Shown here in pieces: positions 34,447 to 44,899 of a DNA stretch of 64,000 nt. Each line of letters starts with the position of its first letter. The stretch's first letter is position 1. Below the pieces are notes generated by a model. The model did no database searches, had not been told where the DNA came from, and saw nothing but the letters and a program-made list of their open reading frames with translations. The stretch is from Asterella californica. Lineage: Eukaryota; Streptophyta; Marchantiopsida; Marchantiales; Aytoniaceae. The position numbers were made by a program, and so were the translations under genes. Location of the stretch: assembly GCA_036924285.1 (NCBI GenBank), contig JAYKYS010000012.1:6014001-6078000 (forward strand), written 5' to 3'.

Positions 34447-36392
34447 ATGGTGACAGAGGATACTTGGGAGCCGGAGATTGGACCCAAGCTATAGGAGAGG
34501 AGAGATGAAGAGTCCAAAGATTCTTGAAGAGCTATAGGAATTGTTTTGCCTTCAGTATGAAGGATTTGGGTACCTTGAAGGGACCTGGTATACGGATCGA
34601 CTTGGCTAATGACACGTCAACCTTTCGACGTCCTTACAGATACAGTGACATGGAGAGAGTCTTGATCCAGAGTAGGACTCAAGACTTGTTGGAGGTTGGG
34701 TTGGTGGAGCTGTCGCACGGAGAGTATGCATCTGTCACAGTTATGCCAGCCAAGAAGGATATGTATGGCAACTATACGGATAGACGGATGTGTGGGGACT
34801 ATCATCCTATCAATCGGCAGACGAAGTCCGATAAGTATGCCATGCCGACACCTGAGGAGATCTTTGATGCAGTGGGGCATGTGAAGGTCTTTAGTACTTT
34901 GGATCTTCGAGCAGTGTATCATCAGTTGCCAGTGAGAGAGGAAGATAAGTCCAAGACAGCATTCTGGGGAGTTGACTCTCACAGCAAGGATTGTTTGTAT
35001 CAGTGGCGGTTCTTATCATTTGGGTTGAAGAACGCCCCTGCTGAGTTCCAAAGGGTGATGGACAAAATCCTAGCAGGATTGGATTTTGTCAGATGTTATA
35101 TTGACGACATCTTAGTCTATAGTGCTACAGTGGAGGAGCACGAGAGACACTTACGGGATGTGTTTGAGCGGTTGAGAGCTCATGGGTTGAAGTTACACCT
35201 TGGGAAGTGTAAGTTCTTCCAGGAGTTGGTAGAGTATCTGGGCCACACCATCTATCCAGGTGGATTGGGTGTTCAACAGACGAAGGTTGAGGCTATTGCA
35301 CGTATCCCGCGTCCCACAGATGTGAGTCGAGTTCGAGCATTTGTTGGTTTGACGAACTTTTATCGTCGGTACGTGAAGGGATTTAGTGCAATTGCGAAGT
35401 CGTTGACCAAGCTGATGAAGGTGGACCAGGAGTGGCAGTGGGGAGATGAGCAGGAGCGAGCTTTCATAGAGCTCAAGGATAGGTTGACATCTGCTCCCAT
35501 CTTGAAGAGACCCGTTAGGGGGCGTCCTTTCCAACTGCACATCGATTGGAGTATGTTGGGACTTGGAGCAGTGCTGACTCAGCATGATGATGAGAAAAAG
35601 GAGTTCGTGGTGGCGTATGTCAGTCGCTCCAATAATTCAGCGGAGGCGAGGTATAGTTCGTATGAGAGAGAGTGTTTGGCGGCAGTGTGGGCTGTTGCAC
35701 ATTTCCGATGTTATCTGTTTGGGAACCCCTTTACTCTCATCACTGATCACCAGCCGCTCAAGTGGTTGATGGAGTCCGACAAGCTTACAGGGAAGCTTGC
35801 ACGATGGGCTCTGATCTTACAGGAGTATGACTTCCATGTAGTACATAGACCTGAGGTTGCAAACCTAGATGCCGATGGGTTGAGTCGCAACCCGTGCACG
35901 AGTCAGCAGGATCAGATTGGGGCTCGATGGTATGACGAGGTTGATGAGGAGATAGTGCCAGGGTGGCATGCATCTGCCTTTCTTTGTGTGTTGGCCATGA
36001 ACTCTAGTATGGAGAGCCAAGTCGTATCTTTCTCTGGTCAGAGAGTAGATGATGAGTCTCCAAATCCTGAGGGTGGAGATGGTGTTGCAGACCAGCGAGA
36101 TATCTATGATGATGTGACCGTGATGGAGTATCTACGTACTAGGGTGGTAGTAGACACAGTAGGTGCCAAGGAGCGAGATCGTGTCCTTCAACGAGCGAAG
36201 AGATTTCGACGAGAAGGACGACATGTACTTCGAGTGTGGGATGATGAGAGAGTACGGATAGTACCACATCCAGCCCAGAGGGCACAGTTAGTACGACATG
36301 CCCATGAGGAGTTGGGACATTTTGGAGTGAAGCGTACACATAGCTTACTCCAAGGACAGTATTGGTGGCGTGGTATGCACATCGATGTGTAA
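34447..36392 (+). CDS. Retrotransposon reverse transcriptase and RNase H
   Basis: The region begins after the readthrough stop; ATG at 34447 is the first Met. A 1-nt loss near 34492, compared with 25809, and a TGA at 34504 interrupt the first codons, after which the frame is open from 34507 to 36389. RT motifs: FSTLDLRAVYHQLPVREEDK, FGLKNAPAEFQRVMDKIL and the catalytic Y-I-D-D (35097-35108). RNase H: IDWSMLGLGAVLTQ, ERECLAAVWAV and LITDHQPLKWL give the D-E-D set. The integrase zinc-binding region begins near the end (LVRHAHEELGHFGVKRTHSL). TAA at 36390 splits this zinc region and fits CAA with C-to-T. It copies element RNA into DNA. Strongly Ty3/gypsy by order and motifs. Confidence 0.93.
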
Positions 36393-37376
36393 CAGTTTGT
36401 CGCACGATGTGTGGTTTGTGATCGAGTACGAGCATTGTTTAATGCTCCTACTCCACAGTTACACCCCTTACCGATTATGGGGTTGGGTTACCGTTGGAGT
36501 TTGGATTTTGCGGGACTCTTACCGTTGATCGTACGTCACCACCGGTATGTGTTGGTGATGGTGGAGCACTTCTCCAAGTGGATTGAGTTGGTGGCATTAC
36601 CAGACAAGGTGAGTGAAGGGACGACGTACGCGTTCTTAGATTGAGTATTGAGTCGTTTTGGAGCACCAGCTGAAGTGCTGACAGACCAAGGTACAGAGTT
36701 CCTTCGTGAGTTTCAAGCCTTGTGTGATGAGGCGCTGATTGATCATCGGACTACATCTCGAGATCATCCTGAGGGGAATGGTTTGGCGGAGAGGGTAGTT
36801 CAGCCGGTGAAGAGAGGATTGCGCAAGTATGGCTTGCAGAAGGGCCACTTGGGAGACTGGGATGTGCAGTTACCATGGTTGGCTATGGGTTACCGTTTCA
36901 GCCGACAAGCGTCTTTGGCTTCCTTCTCACCGTATTTTCTATTGTATGGCCGAGATCCAGATCTACCTTCGGCCATTCGTCGTGATTCTGCTGAGGTGCT
37001 GGACCTTGATGACCCGGATATGTGGGTGAGAGCATGTTCTCAACGAGCAGAGACATTTCGGAGAGTTATGCCTATGGCTTTTGAGAACCTAGCGATTGCT
37101 CAGCATAGAGACATGTTGCGATATGCGACTATCCGAGGAGGAGGTTATCGGCCGTCGATTTGCAGGTTTCATCCTGGCGATTATATCTATCTACAGCAGA
37201 CCGCACCGACGACGTTGGATGTGACCGCAGGGCGCACTATTTTACGAGTGCGAGAGGTGTTACCTTCTGGAGTACTCATGTTAGAGGGTCGTGATGGTGT
37301 TGTGTGGAAAGACCATGTGCGTAATGCGCACCATGTCATCTTCTCAACATTGATGGTACCGTTGACCCAAGCTTAG
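36393..37376 (+). pseudogene. Retrotransposon integrase
   Basis: Same frame as RT. The C-V-V-C at 36408-36419 completes the H-H-C-C zinc finger begun before the TAA at 36390. The catalytic core has the first Asp in WSLDFAGLLP, the second in VLTDQGTEF and the Glu in HPEGNGLAERV, with about 35 residues between the last two. TGA at 36642-36644 interrupts between first and second Asp and fits CGA with C-to-T. The C-terminal part (about 37140-37376) contains FHPGDYIYLQQTAP and REVLPSGVLMLEGRDGVVWK, like the GPY/F module of Ty3 integrases. The frame ends at TAG 37374-37376; a PHD finger follows in another frame. Confidence 0.88.
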
Positions 37377-37399
37377 CAGTTGTACGCGCGGGCTTGAGG

Positions 37400-37540
37400 T
37401 GTATGTTGTGTGGGTCTACTGGTGGAGCAGCCCGTATGTTGGTGTGTGATGGTTGTTCGAGAGGTTGGCACATGTCATGTTTGACTCCACCTCTCAGTGT
37501 AGTTCCTACTGGACGGTGGGTTTGTCCTCGATGTATATAG
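37400..37540 (+). CDS. PHD finger encoded after the integrase
   Basis: Translating from 37400 gives a complete C4HC3 zinc finger with spacing C-x2-C-x11-C-x2-C-x4-H-x2-C-x14-C-x2-C, including LVCDGCSRGWHMSC and GRWVCPRC, followed at once by a stop (37538-37540). All eight ligands are present. The frame is open from 37325, overlapping the last 50 bases of the integrase frame in a different phase, so it needs a frameshift, or has been shifted by mutation. Many PHD fingers bind the histone H3 tail. By position it replaces the chromodomain that chromoviral Ty3 elements carry at the integrase C-terminus, suggesting a role in choosing insertion sites. Confidence 0.85.
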   Translation, partial: CMLCGSTGGAARMLVCDGCSRGWHMSCLTPPLSVVPTGRWVCPRCI

Positions 37541-37830
37541 CGGAGATAGTCGATTAGATCTTTGCGTGGTATGGATTGCAGACAGGCGACTAACGATGGG
37601 GCGATGTAGCACCCGGCCTCCTGATCCTTGCACCCATGAAGGTGTGTATCACGTAGTTGAGATATGGAGCTATCTGGAGTTAGAAGGACCTAACCGCCAG
37701 TTAGGGGGGCGATTGTGGTACACTTGTGTATGTGTATGACATCGTCCATGTGTTATGTGTATGTGTGGTGTACCTCTGACAGCGATGTATGTTGTGTAGC
37801 AATGTGTATGCGCACGACACTAAAGTTATC
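37541..37830 (+). other. 3' non-coding region of the retrotransposon
   Basis: Contains GATGGGGCGATGTAGCACCCGG (about 37596-37617) and TTAGGGGGGCGATTG (about 37701-37715); either G-rich tract could be the polypurine tract with the 3' LTR starting after it. Beyond about 37830 the sequence turns AT-rich. No counterpart was seen at the 5' end. Confidence 0.45.
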
Positions 37831-38537
37831 ATCATTTTCAGTAGAATTTTCAGAGAAAATGGATTTTTTTATTAACACATTCAAAACTTTTATAAAGCAA
37901 GCATTGTAAAATATAGTATTTTATAACTGTTTTGTGGAAAATTATTAATAAATAATAAAACTATAAAAATTCAAAATTAATCAATTTGTATTAAAATAAT
38001 ATTTTGAGTCTATTCCTTTATTTATCTATAAAATATGGTAGGCTTTTCTGGAAAAAGAAACAAACTAGAAAGATTTGAATACCTCTTGAAGCGCATGTGT
38101 TGTCTGCAAATTACAAAAAAGTTATTTCCTCGAGGTAGAGTCACGATCATGTGCTTTCAGTATACTATCATAGTCGGTGTAGTTATTTTAATGAGTTGTC
38201 CAATTTACTTTCGATTTCAAAAGAACAGGACAGTGAGGACAAAGTAGAGACATTTTCTTATCGTTTATTTCTCCTTTGAATTCATAAGAGTTTTACTTTC
38301 CGGTGGAGAGTATCCCTCTCTTGCCAAACTACAGTTAGCATAGCTCTGGTTTTGGTCAAGGTTTTCCACAAGCGAATTCCGTCGAGTAAAGCTTTGATTA
38401 ATACTGTCAGTCAAAACAGAGTTAAGCCATGAGGATAGAAAATCAGCTTCGAGAAAACAAAAAGTGTAGAGTTGCATTTTAACCGGTTTGACTCGGATAT
38501 ATCCAAGGAGGTCTCAAAGCTCTCCCATCGTGTCTTA

Positions 38538-38604
38538 TGGGGTTTCCCGTAAAACGAAGTGTATGGGAAACCACCACAGAAAACCCCCATAGTACGGGAA
38601 ACCC
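38538..38604. repeat. Inverted repeat, 13-bp perfect arms
   Basis: GGGGTTTCCCGTA (38538-38550) and TACGGGAAACCCC (38592-38604). A third related word, TATGGGAAACC, lies inside the loop. Confidence 0.7.
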
Positions 38605-39218
38605 CCTCAAGAGATACACCACAATCTTGTAATATTCACCAGCTATATACTAGCCATATTTTCGATTTACTAGCTATTTTTTATGATAATAATATTCTTT
38701 GGGTAAGCACTTTCTTGTTATGGTCACTATCCATATATTAAGACTTCGAGAGTCTAATAAAACTACGATTTTCTGACTTAAAAATGATTAAAGTTAGTAC
38801 AGCTTGAACTAGTTAGTTCACCATGTGATAAACTACTACATCTAGAAAAGACTAAAGAGTCATATGTAAAGTAAGCTTTAAGACATTATACCTTGGTTGA
38901 TCTTATCGCTTTCTTCTTAGTTTATCTTATTTATTAATTTTATTAGGAGGAATTATGAAAGTAAAAGATCAGAAAGTGGAAATGATTAATTATAAACTCT
39001 CAAAAATGTTTTTGATTCAAATAGTTCTCTTTTGTTAAAAAGAATAGAATAATTCCTTGGAGAATTATTACACTCACATGGTAATATCCTACCCCACGGA
39101 CTTGTACAGCGAGAAAAATTGAGGACCATCCCTAATATTATAACCTTTGTCGTCATTCGGCAGCGTAAATTTAGCACTAACAGAGTATTGAATGAAGTGA
39201 TACAGAATTTAAAAACCG

Positions 39219-39342
39219 CCTAACGGACTACTAATATCCTGTCTCAGTTCAAACTTGAAACATTATGTAAGTCACCATCAACTAACGGACTACTAATATC
39301 CTCCCTTAGTTCAAACCTGAATCATTATGTAAGTCACCATCA
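39219..39342 (+). repeat. Two-copy tandem repeat, 62-bp unit
   Basis: TAACGGACTACTAATATCCT begins at 39221 and again at 39283, each followed by AGTTCAAAC, ATTATGTAAGTCACCATCA. It lies between the two 210-bp direct repeats. Confidence 0.85.
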
Positions 39343-39614
39343 GGTTTCTTACCGTAAGAGTCAAAGTGCTAAATTTAAGTATCTAAATTTAAAATACTAA
39401 ATTTTACACTATTATATTTAGAAAACTAAATTAAAACACGTATGATCTAAAGAGAACACGTGGGACTTCGAACCAAAAAAAACCATAATCGATGTGAGTT
39501 ACGAATTACGTATCGTACGTATAAATCAACTTTCATTGACAACTAACAATAAGCTCTGAGACATAAATTTACAGCTAACCCTTCTTACGAGGAGGATTAG
39601 AAATAAATTATACC

Positions 39615-39641
39615 CCATGTACACTTTCTAAGTGTACATGG
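39615..39641. repeat. Palindrome ATGTACACT core, 12-bp arms
   Basis: CCATGTACACTT (39615-39626) and AAGTGTACATGG (39630-39641), the third occurrence of this core. Next to it ATGGTAATAGTAAATATTACCAT forms another small palindrome. Confidence 0.8.
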
Positions 39642-40154
39642 TGAATATATAGCCTCAATGGTAATAGTAAATATTACCATGTGATCAACTAGTATATCTA
39701 GTAAAGACTAGAGAATCCTACGCAAAGTAAGGTTTTAGAACATTTACCTTGGTTGATCGTATCGCTTCATCCTTAATTCTTCTTATTCAGAGGAATTATG
39801 AAAGTTAAATATCAAAAAGAGGAAATGATTAATTATAAACTTTCAGTACTTTTTGATTCAAAAGAGTTCTCTTTTCGTGTAGCATATAGAGTTAACATAA
39901 TTTATATATATATAAAACTAAACTATCGAACTTTTACCATTTCTAGCGTGATTTTGTAAAAAGATATCTAATTGACAAGAAAGTACTATCATAATTACAT
40001 GTGATAAATAGTAGTAAGCACTAATAAAACATAGTTTATTTATGCTTAATATTAATACTACTCCTTGACATCATGATGCAATTTTAATTACAATTTTCTT
40101 TTTCTGAATGGGTGATTCTTGTGAAGTTTCGCTTTATCCATCAACACTTTCTGT

Positions 40155-40480
40155 AAACTTATGAATAATATGCATGCTCTGTGGGGAACTTTTGCTCTCT
40201 TAACGATATCAGAAAACATATAGGTGTTAATAAAATCTATATAATAAGTAAATAAAAATAATTTATAAATATTAACTGTTAGTAAATGACTAGAAACATT
40301 GATAGACCAGGATATAAACCATAAAGCATGAAGACAGAGCAGCGCTGCAAAAGGTACAAGTTTGGAACCTGAAGCTGTATATTAATTCACAGTGAGTTTT
40401 ATTTAGTACTTAACCCTTTCTGTCGGAAGGGTTAGGTATTAAATTAAACCTCTGCGTATTTGTATCCTCCATCCAAACAT
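40155..40480 (+). repeat. Dispersed AT-rich repeat, copy at 40.2 kb
   Basis: Full order of the family, from GGGGAACTTTTGCTCTC to the stem-loop (about 40395-40448: CTTAACCCTTTC ... GGAAGGGTTAGGTATTAAATTAAAC), then CTGCGTATTTGTATCCTCCATCC. Two more stem-loop copies follow at about 40698-40760 and 40855-40905. Confidence 0.7.
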
Positions 40481-40999
40481 GGAGCAAGTGAATATGCAAT
40501 CATATATAAATATATATATTTTTTAGATAATAGTTATATCTTAAGTAGGTAAAATAATTAAACTATTCTATAATTATTATATATTAGCTGGAGCAACAGG
40601 TGTGCAAGGAGAACTAGACTTAATCCATGAGTGCAAAGGCTCCAGATGCGCCTTGGAGGATAGAAGTGCTGCAACCTGTTAAACTCAAATAATTAAATAA
40701 TCAACAAATTAATTTATTCTAATTCTTTTGGCTGGAAGGGTTAGGTAATAAATTAAACCGCTTCTGCATATTTGCACAAGCGGTTTATGTGAGTGGGTGC
40801 ATATTCATCTCTTTCATCTTTCGATAGAGGAGGTAAATATGCAGAGGATAAATTTTTTACCTAACCGTTTTGTTGAGAAGTGTTAGATAATAAATTAACT
40901 CTAACATTTTTCGCCTGGTTGAATATCAATGACCCGAATATCTACCATGGGGAGCAGACTTGTCCACGCTCTCCTTATGGTTTATGTCCGACTCTTCTC

Positions 41000-41180
41000 G
41001 TGTTCTTTGGTTAGACTAAAATTAATAATTATCTAATATTTTAATTTCTTCTATGAACTTAGTAGAAAATTTTGGGTTAACACCTATATATTTTCTCAGA
41101 AACAGCAAGCGAGCAAAAGTTCTCAGAAGTTCATCTTGCATGCATATTTTTCTCCTCTTCCAAAACTTTGGAAGAGATGA
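41000..41180 (-). repeat. Reverse copy of the AT-rich repeat
   Basis: On the plus strand TTAACACCTATATATTTTCT is followed by AACAGCAAGCGAGCAAAAGTT and AAGTTCATCTTGCATGCATA, the reverse complement of the 5' part of the family. Confidence 0.6.
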
Positions 41181-42580
41181 ATATACATATGCACGATATC
41201 GTATCGTAACGATTACGTGGAGATGAAATGATTCACGTCAAGTTCATCAGCGTATCGTATTGTCACAGTTTTTGTGCGTGAAAGTTGTCTAAGGATACGC
41301 GAGGTCTATGGATGTGGAGATATCGTGTGCGAGAGAAAGTAAGACACAGATAATCACAAGAACGAGATATATCCAAACCCCACTTTACATAGAGTTCTGC
41401 TATGTATCACAAAATAAGATGAGAAGATTAAAATAGTCTCTACTCTTGACTCAAGTCTCTAAACTAACCCCATAATCGAATCTTGAGACAAGAACTATTG
41501 AAGCATACTCGAAGCAAGAGAAACATCCCTTTGCTAACGGTTAGTTTCACAACAACATCTTGCTACTCAAACTTATGTATAGCAGCTACATCCGTAACAA
41601 CATCACTGCATCACCGCCCCTCAGTATATCACTAGCCCAAATGATCTGATCACTCTAACCCAAATGAGAGACGGTGTAGCTCAAGTAGCTAACGATACAC
41701 GAAGCGTAATCTATATCCAAAACTAAACTCGCACCGCTTCCATTGTTCACTTTATCACTAACCCAAATAGTCAGATCGTTCTGACCCAAATGGATATCAC
41801 GTAGCTAGCACAGTTCTGAATCCGATGACGTATTGCGCGCTTGCATCAGATTCATCAATCTCTCAAAATCTCCAACGCTAGCTCGTAGGTTCACGCTAGA
41901 CCTTAGCACTGTCAGTGACAGTACGTACGTCTCCCAAAATCCTCCCAAGCTGGCTTGTTAATAGTAAACATCCCAAAAAGAATAAGCGAACACCCGAAAA
42001 ACTCGTTAACATATTTCTTATATATTTTCAAAATTATAATATGTTGTTATTATTTGCTATAAATAATAACTTACTTTCATTCTTCATGCACCACCGAGGA
42101 TCCGTTGCAAGCCAGTGATCCATAAATAACAACTTTTTGTGGTTTTTCATGTACACCGGCAGATGGAATGCAAACGATCTTCTCTAAATAACAACTTCTC
42201 ATCATATATCATACGTTCACCGGCAGTCTGCATTGACGGTCCATCCAATGGTGATCCTCTTTAAATAATAACTTGTTATTATTTGCCATGACCTGCCGGT
42301 GATCTATAAATAATAACTTATTATTATTGTCATGTTTCATTGACGGTCCACCGATCCATCATAAAAGTAAACTATATAATATAATTAAATTTATATGACA
42401 AGAACTGTCAAGAGTACAATAACTTTACTCTAGGAGACTCTTGATCATCTAACAGGTTTCATATAAGTATAATCAGTTGATATTAGTATAATATACTGTT
42501 CTTCGTGACTGTTCAGATATAAGCAAGACAGAGCTTTAGTACATCAAAGTTCTGTATGTTAAAAAGAAGTCACCACACTA
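41181..42580. other. No gene recognised; includes a diverged tandem array
   Basis: Nothing coding. At 42040-42355 a unit of about 60-75 bp recurs roughly four times with AAATAATAACTT, TCATG, CACCGGCAG or CCGGTGATC, and TTGACGGTCCA words. Confidence 0.45.
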
Positions 42581-43002
42581 ATTGTATAGTCTAAAACTTT
42601 TGTTGTTACGGACTGATGTAGGAGGGTGGAGTTTTGTAACTTCTGGATTCTTGAAGTATGTTGTATCAACCTGAGTAACAGTATCAGCGTTAATTGCACG
42701 TAAATTACTTTTTTGTTTGGTTTTTTTTAGGCCTCTTTTAACTGTGGGACTTTCTGCAGCCGTATGCTGCTGCCCTTGCACAGCATTAATTGCACGTAAA
42801 GTTAAGTTAAATCATATTATTGATTTAAATCATTTCAACTCAATGTTCACCTACTTTACTTTTAAACTCTAAAGATACTAATCATGTATGTTTTAACGTC
42901 TGCAAGTACTTTCTAACTTTTCAAGAATAAGTGCTCTATTTGTTCTCATGAGCCTGAAGCTGGTCCTAGTGAAAAAAGAGCTAAATTTTCAACATCAGAG
43001 GG

Positions 43003-43377
43003 ATGTGGATAGATACTTTTTTCTTGATTACACCACAGATGAGGAATAAATGGATGACTCAAGAATATATATGTATCGTTACTTCTCAAGACTGGTTGAA
43101 AGCATTATCCATGGAAGTTGTTTCGCGTTGTTCTTCTCTTTCCAAGGTGGAAAGAGAAAAAATGTCAAACCACATGAAGAATATGACTTCATGCATAATT
43201 GCCCATTTTACTCAGCAATATATACACCTTATTTTGTTCAAAATGTGTACTTTCGGCTCTGCTGAGCTTGAAATACTTCAGAAGTTTGATTCGGAGATGA
43301 TGACTGCAAAGAAGATGGGGTTGGGAGCTAAGATGCCACATCGTGGAGGTATAACGCAGCAAGATGCTATTATTTAG
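43003..43377 (+). CDS. Unrecognised 124-codon open frame
   Basis: One plus-strand frame starts MWIDTFFLITPQMRNKWMTQ and ends in RGGITQQDAII. It is longer than most chance frames in this AT-rich area, but I see no domain. It overlaps another frame of 71 codons. Likely chance or an old transposon fragment. Confidence 0.15.
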   Translation: MWIDTFFLITPQMRNKWMTQEYICIVTSQDWLKALSMEVVSRCSSLSKVEREKMSNHMKNMTSCIIAHFTQQYIHLILFKMCTFGSAELEILQKFDSEMMTAKKMGLGAKMPHRGGITQQDAII

Positions 43378-43499
43378 TTGAATAGATCTTGTATTCAAAC
43401 ACAGAAACGACTAGGAGGAGGAGTGAATAAAATATGCGTAGCAGTGGCGGTTCCGGCCAGGGAGCGGAAACAGACAAGCGAGAAAACCGAGATGTTAAT

Positions 43500-43850
43500 A
43501 TACATCCCCCGATGAACTCTGGGAACGTTGGGAACTCAGTTCATTTAGTGTTATCCAGAAAATATATAAGTGTTAAGTGGAAAATATATATCAAATAAAA
43601 ATAAAAAATATATAAATATATAAATATTATATGTTAACCCATGACTGGAAAGACGGAGAAGCCCGGAGAAAACTCATAAGTAGTGCCTCGGCTCCCGCGT
43701 TTCAGGAAATACAAGACCTGAGGATTGTACTGATAGTTACATTAACGAGGCGTGATAATTTAATTTATATCTATCTCTTTCTTTCGGAAGAGTTAGTATA
43801 AATTAAATAATTATTCCCCTTCTTCCGAACTAGGAGGAGGAGTGAATAGA
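43500..43850 (+). repeat. Dispersed AT-rich repeat, copy at 43.5 kb
   Basis: Begins AACTCTGGGAACG and follows the family order (ATCCAGAAAATATATAAGTGTTAA, TTAACCCATGACTGGAAAGAC, CTCCCGCGTTTCAGGAAATACAAG), ending in a diverged stem-loop at about 43757-43812. CTAGGAGGAGGAGTGAATA occurs just before it (about 43409) and just after it (about 43830), which could mark a duplicated flank. Confidence 0.65.
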
Positions 43851-44899
43851 AAAATATACACATGTTTTATACATGGAGTTTCAGGATTTGATGAGTCTGT
43901 GTTTTATTATGTTAAAGAGTATAAAGCAGGCTCGACTCTTGAAACGTTGGAGAAACGTGATCAAGAAATCTTGACACATCCTCTCCGTCATTTTGGGATG
44001 AGACGAGCGATTGGTGCAAGCAGACACAATCCGCTCATTGTGGAATCTTCTTGTATTGGAACAGTGGAAGCTTCCATTCCTTTTTTTCTCTGTTGAAGAA
44101 AGAGAGAAAGTCTTGTTTTGTATCTGCATGCGACAAAAAGATGCCACTTGTGTTTAGAAAAAAATTCCATCTATTGTGCTCCACCCTTTTGAATAGTTTG
44201 GAGGTTGTGCATAGTTTAGATATCTTGCACAGTGAACTTCATACAAGAATGTAGAAAGAGCCGTGAGTCCATATGATTTTTGATGACATGTGATTCATAC
44301 AAATCATTTTGATCATGTTGCTCCGGAACTAACAGCTCCATCCATCATGTATAGATCAACCATACATAAAAACAGCTGATGTCTATGCAATGGTCTTTAC
44401 TATATATTACATGTTAGAGGCACATCCTTTGATAAGAAGATCAATGGATCAAGCACATGTACATGTCAACTAAGATTTGTGTTACTAAGTGGTTTAGCAT
44501 ACAATCTTCTAAGAGAAAGACCGTGGGTTCAATCTTTGCGGTTACAGTTGGAAGTGGATGTGATGCAAATTGTTAATGAAGTTTTCAGTCCAAATTTCAC
44601 TGTGGTGGACTCATGTGGACAGTCTCATGATCCCCGGAGGCTCCAAGAGGCAAGTAATAACATTTATCATTTACCATAGATACTAGTTTGATATGAAGCA
44701 TGAAGAAAGAGCAAAGAAAGAGATTTACTGCTTCCCAATTAGCTACTTACTTTCATAGTAGTGCTTCATCAATCCATGCTGATCCTATTGCATATTTGCT
44801 ATGAATTATATATACTTAGATGAAACAAGAATGTTGATATGTTTATTATTTTCATGCAAACATTAAAGTTTATGAAGTTGAAAGATTCTGCAAGAATGT

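Larger units (their letters stand above)
28283..37830 (+). mobile_element. Ty3/gypsy retrotransposon carrying DNA methyltransferase and PHD finger
   Basis: A GC-balanced block set in AT-rich DNA. Order on the plus strand: leader 28283-30378, gag and protease (30379-33216), C5-cytosine methyltransferase (33217-34416), RT and RNase H (34447-36389), integrase (36393-37376), PHD finger (37400-37540). RT before integrase marks Ty3/gypsy. Broken by in-frame stops at 33271, 33559, 34504, 36390 and 36642 and by a 1-nt loss near 34492. The limits are estimated from composition. A G-rich tract at about 37702-37710 or 37595-37600 could be the polypurine tract, but I found no sequence repeated at both ends, so the LTRs are truncated or not recognised. 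Confidence 0.93.
38821..39880 (+). repeat. Direct repeats of about 210 bp, 640 bp apart
   Basis: 38821-39036 and 39677-39880 match over their length: both start CCATGTGAT, share CCTTGGTTGATC, GAGGAATTATGAAAGT, GGAAATGATTAATTATAAACT and TTTTTGATTCAAA, and end near GTTCTCTTTT. They could be LTR-like ends of a very small element, or a segmental duplication. The interior has no coding frame of note. Confidence 0.6.
37831..40150. other. AT-rich intergenic DNA with direct repeats and hairpins
   Basis: No gene recognised. It holds the hairpin 38538-38604, a long direct repeat pair (38821/39677), a 62-bp tandem duplication (39219-39342) and the ATGTACACT palindrome at 39615; all are listed separately. 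Confidence 0.5.
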
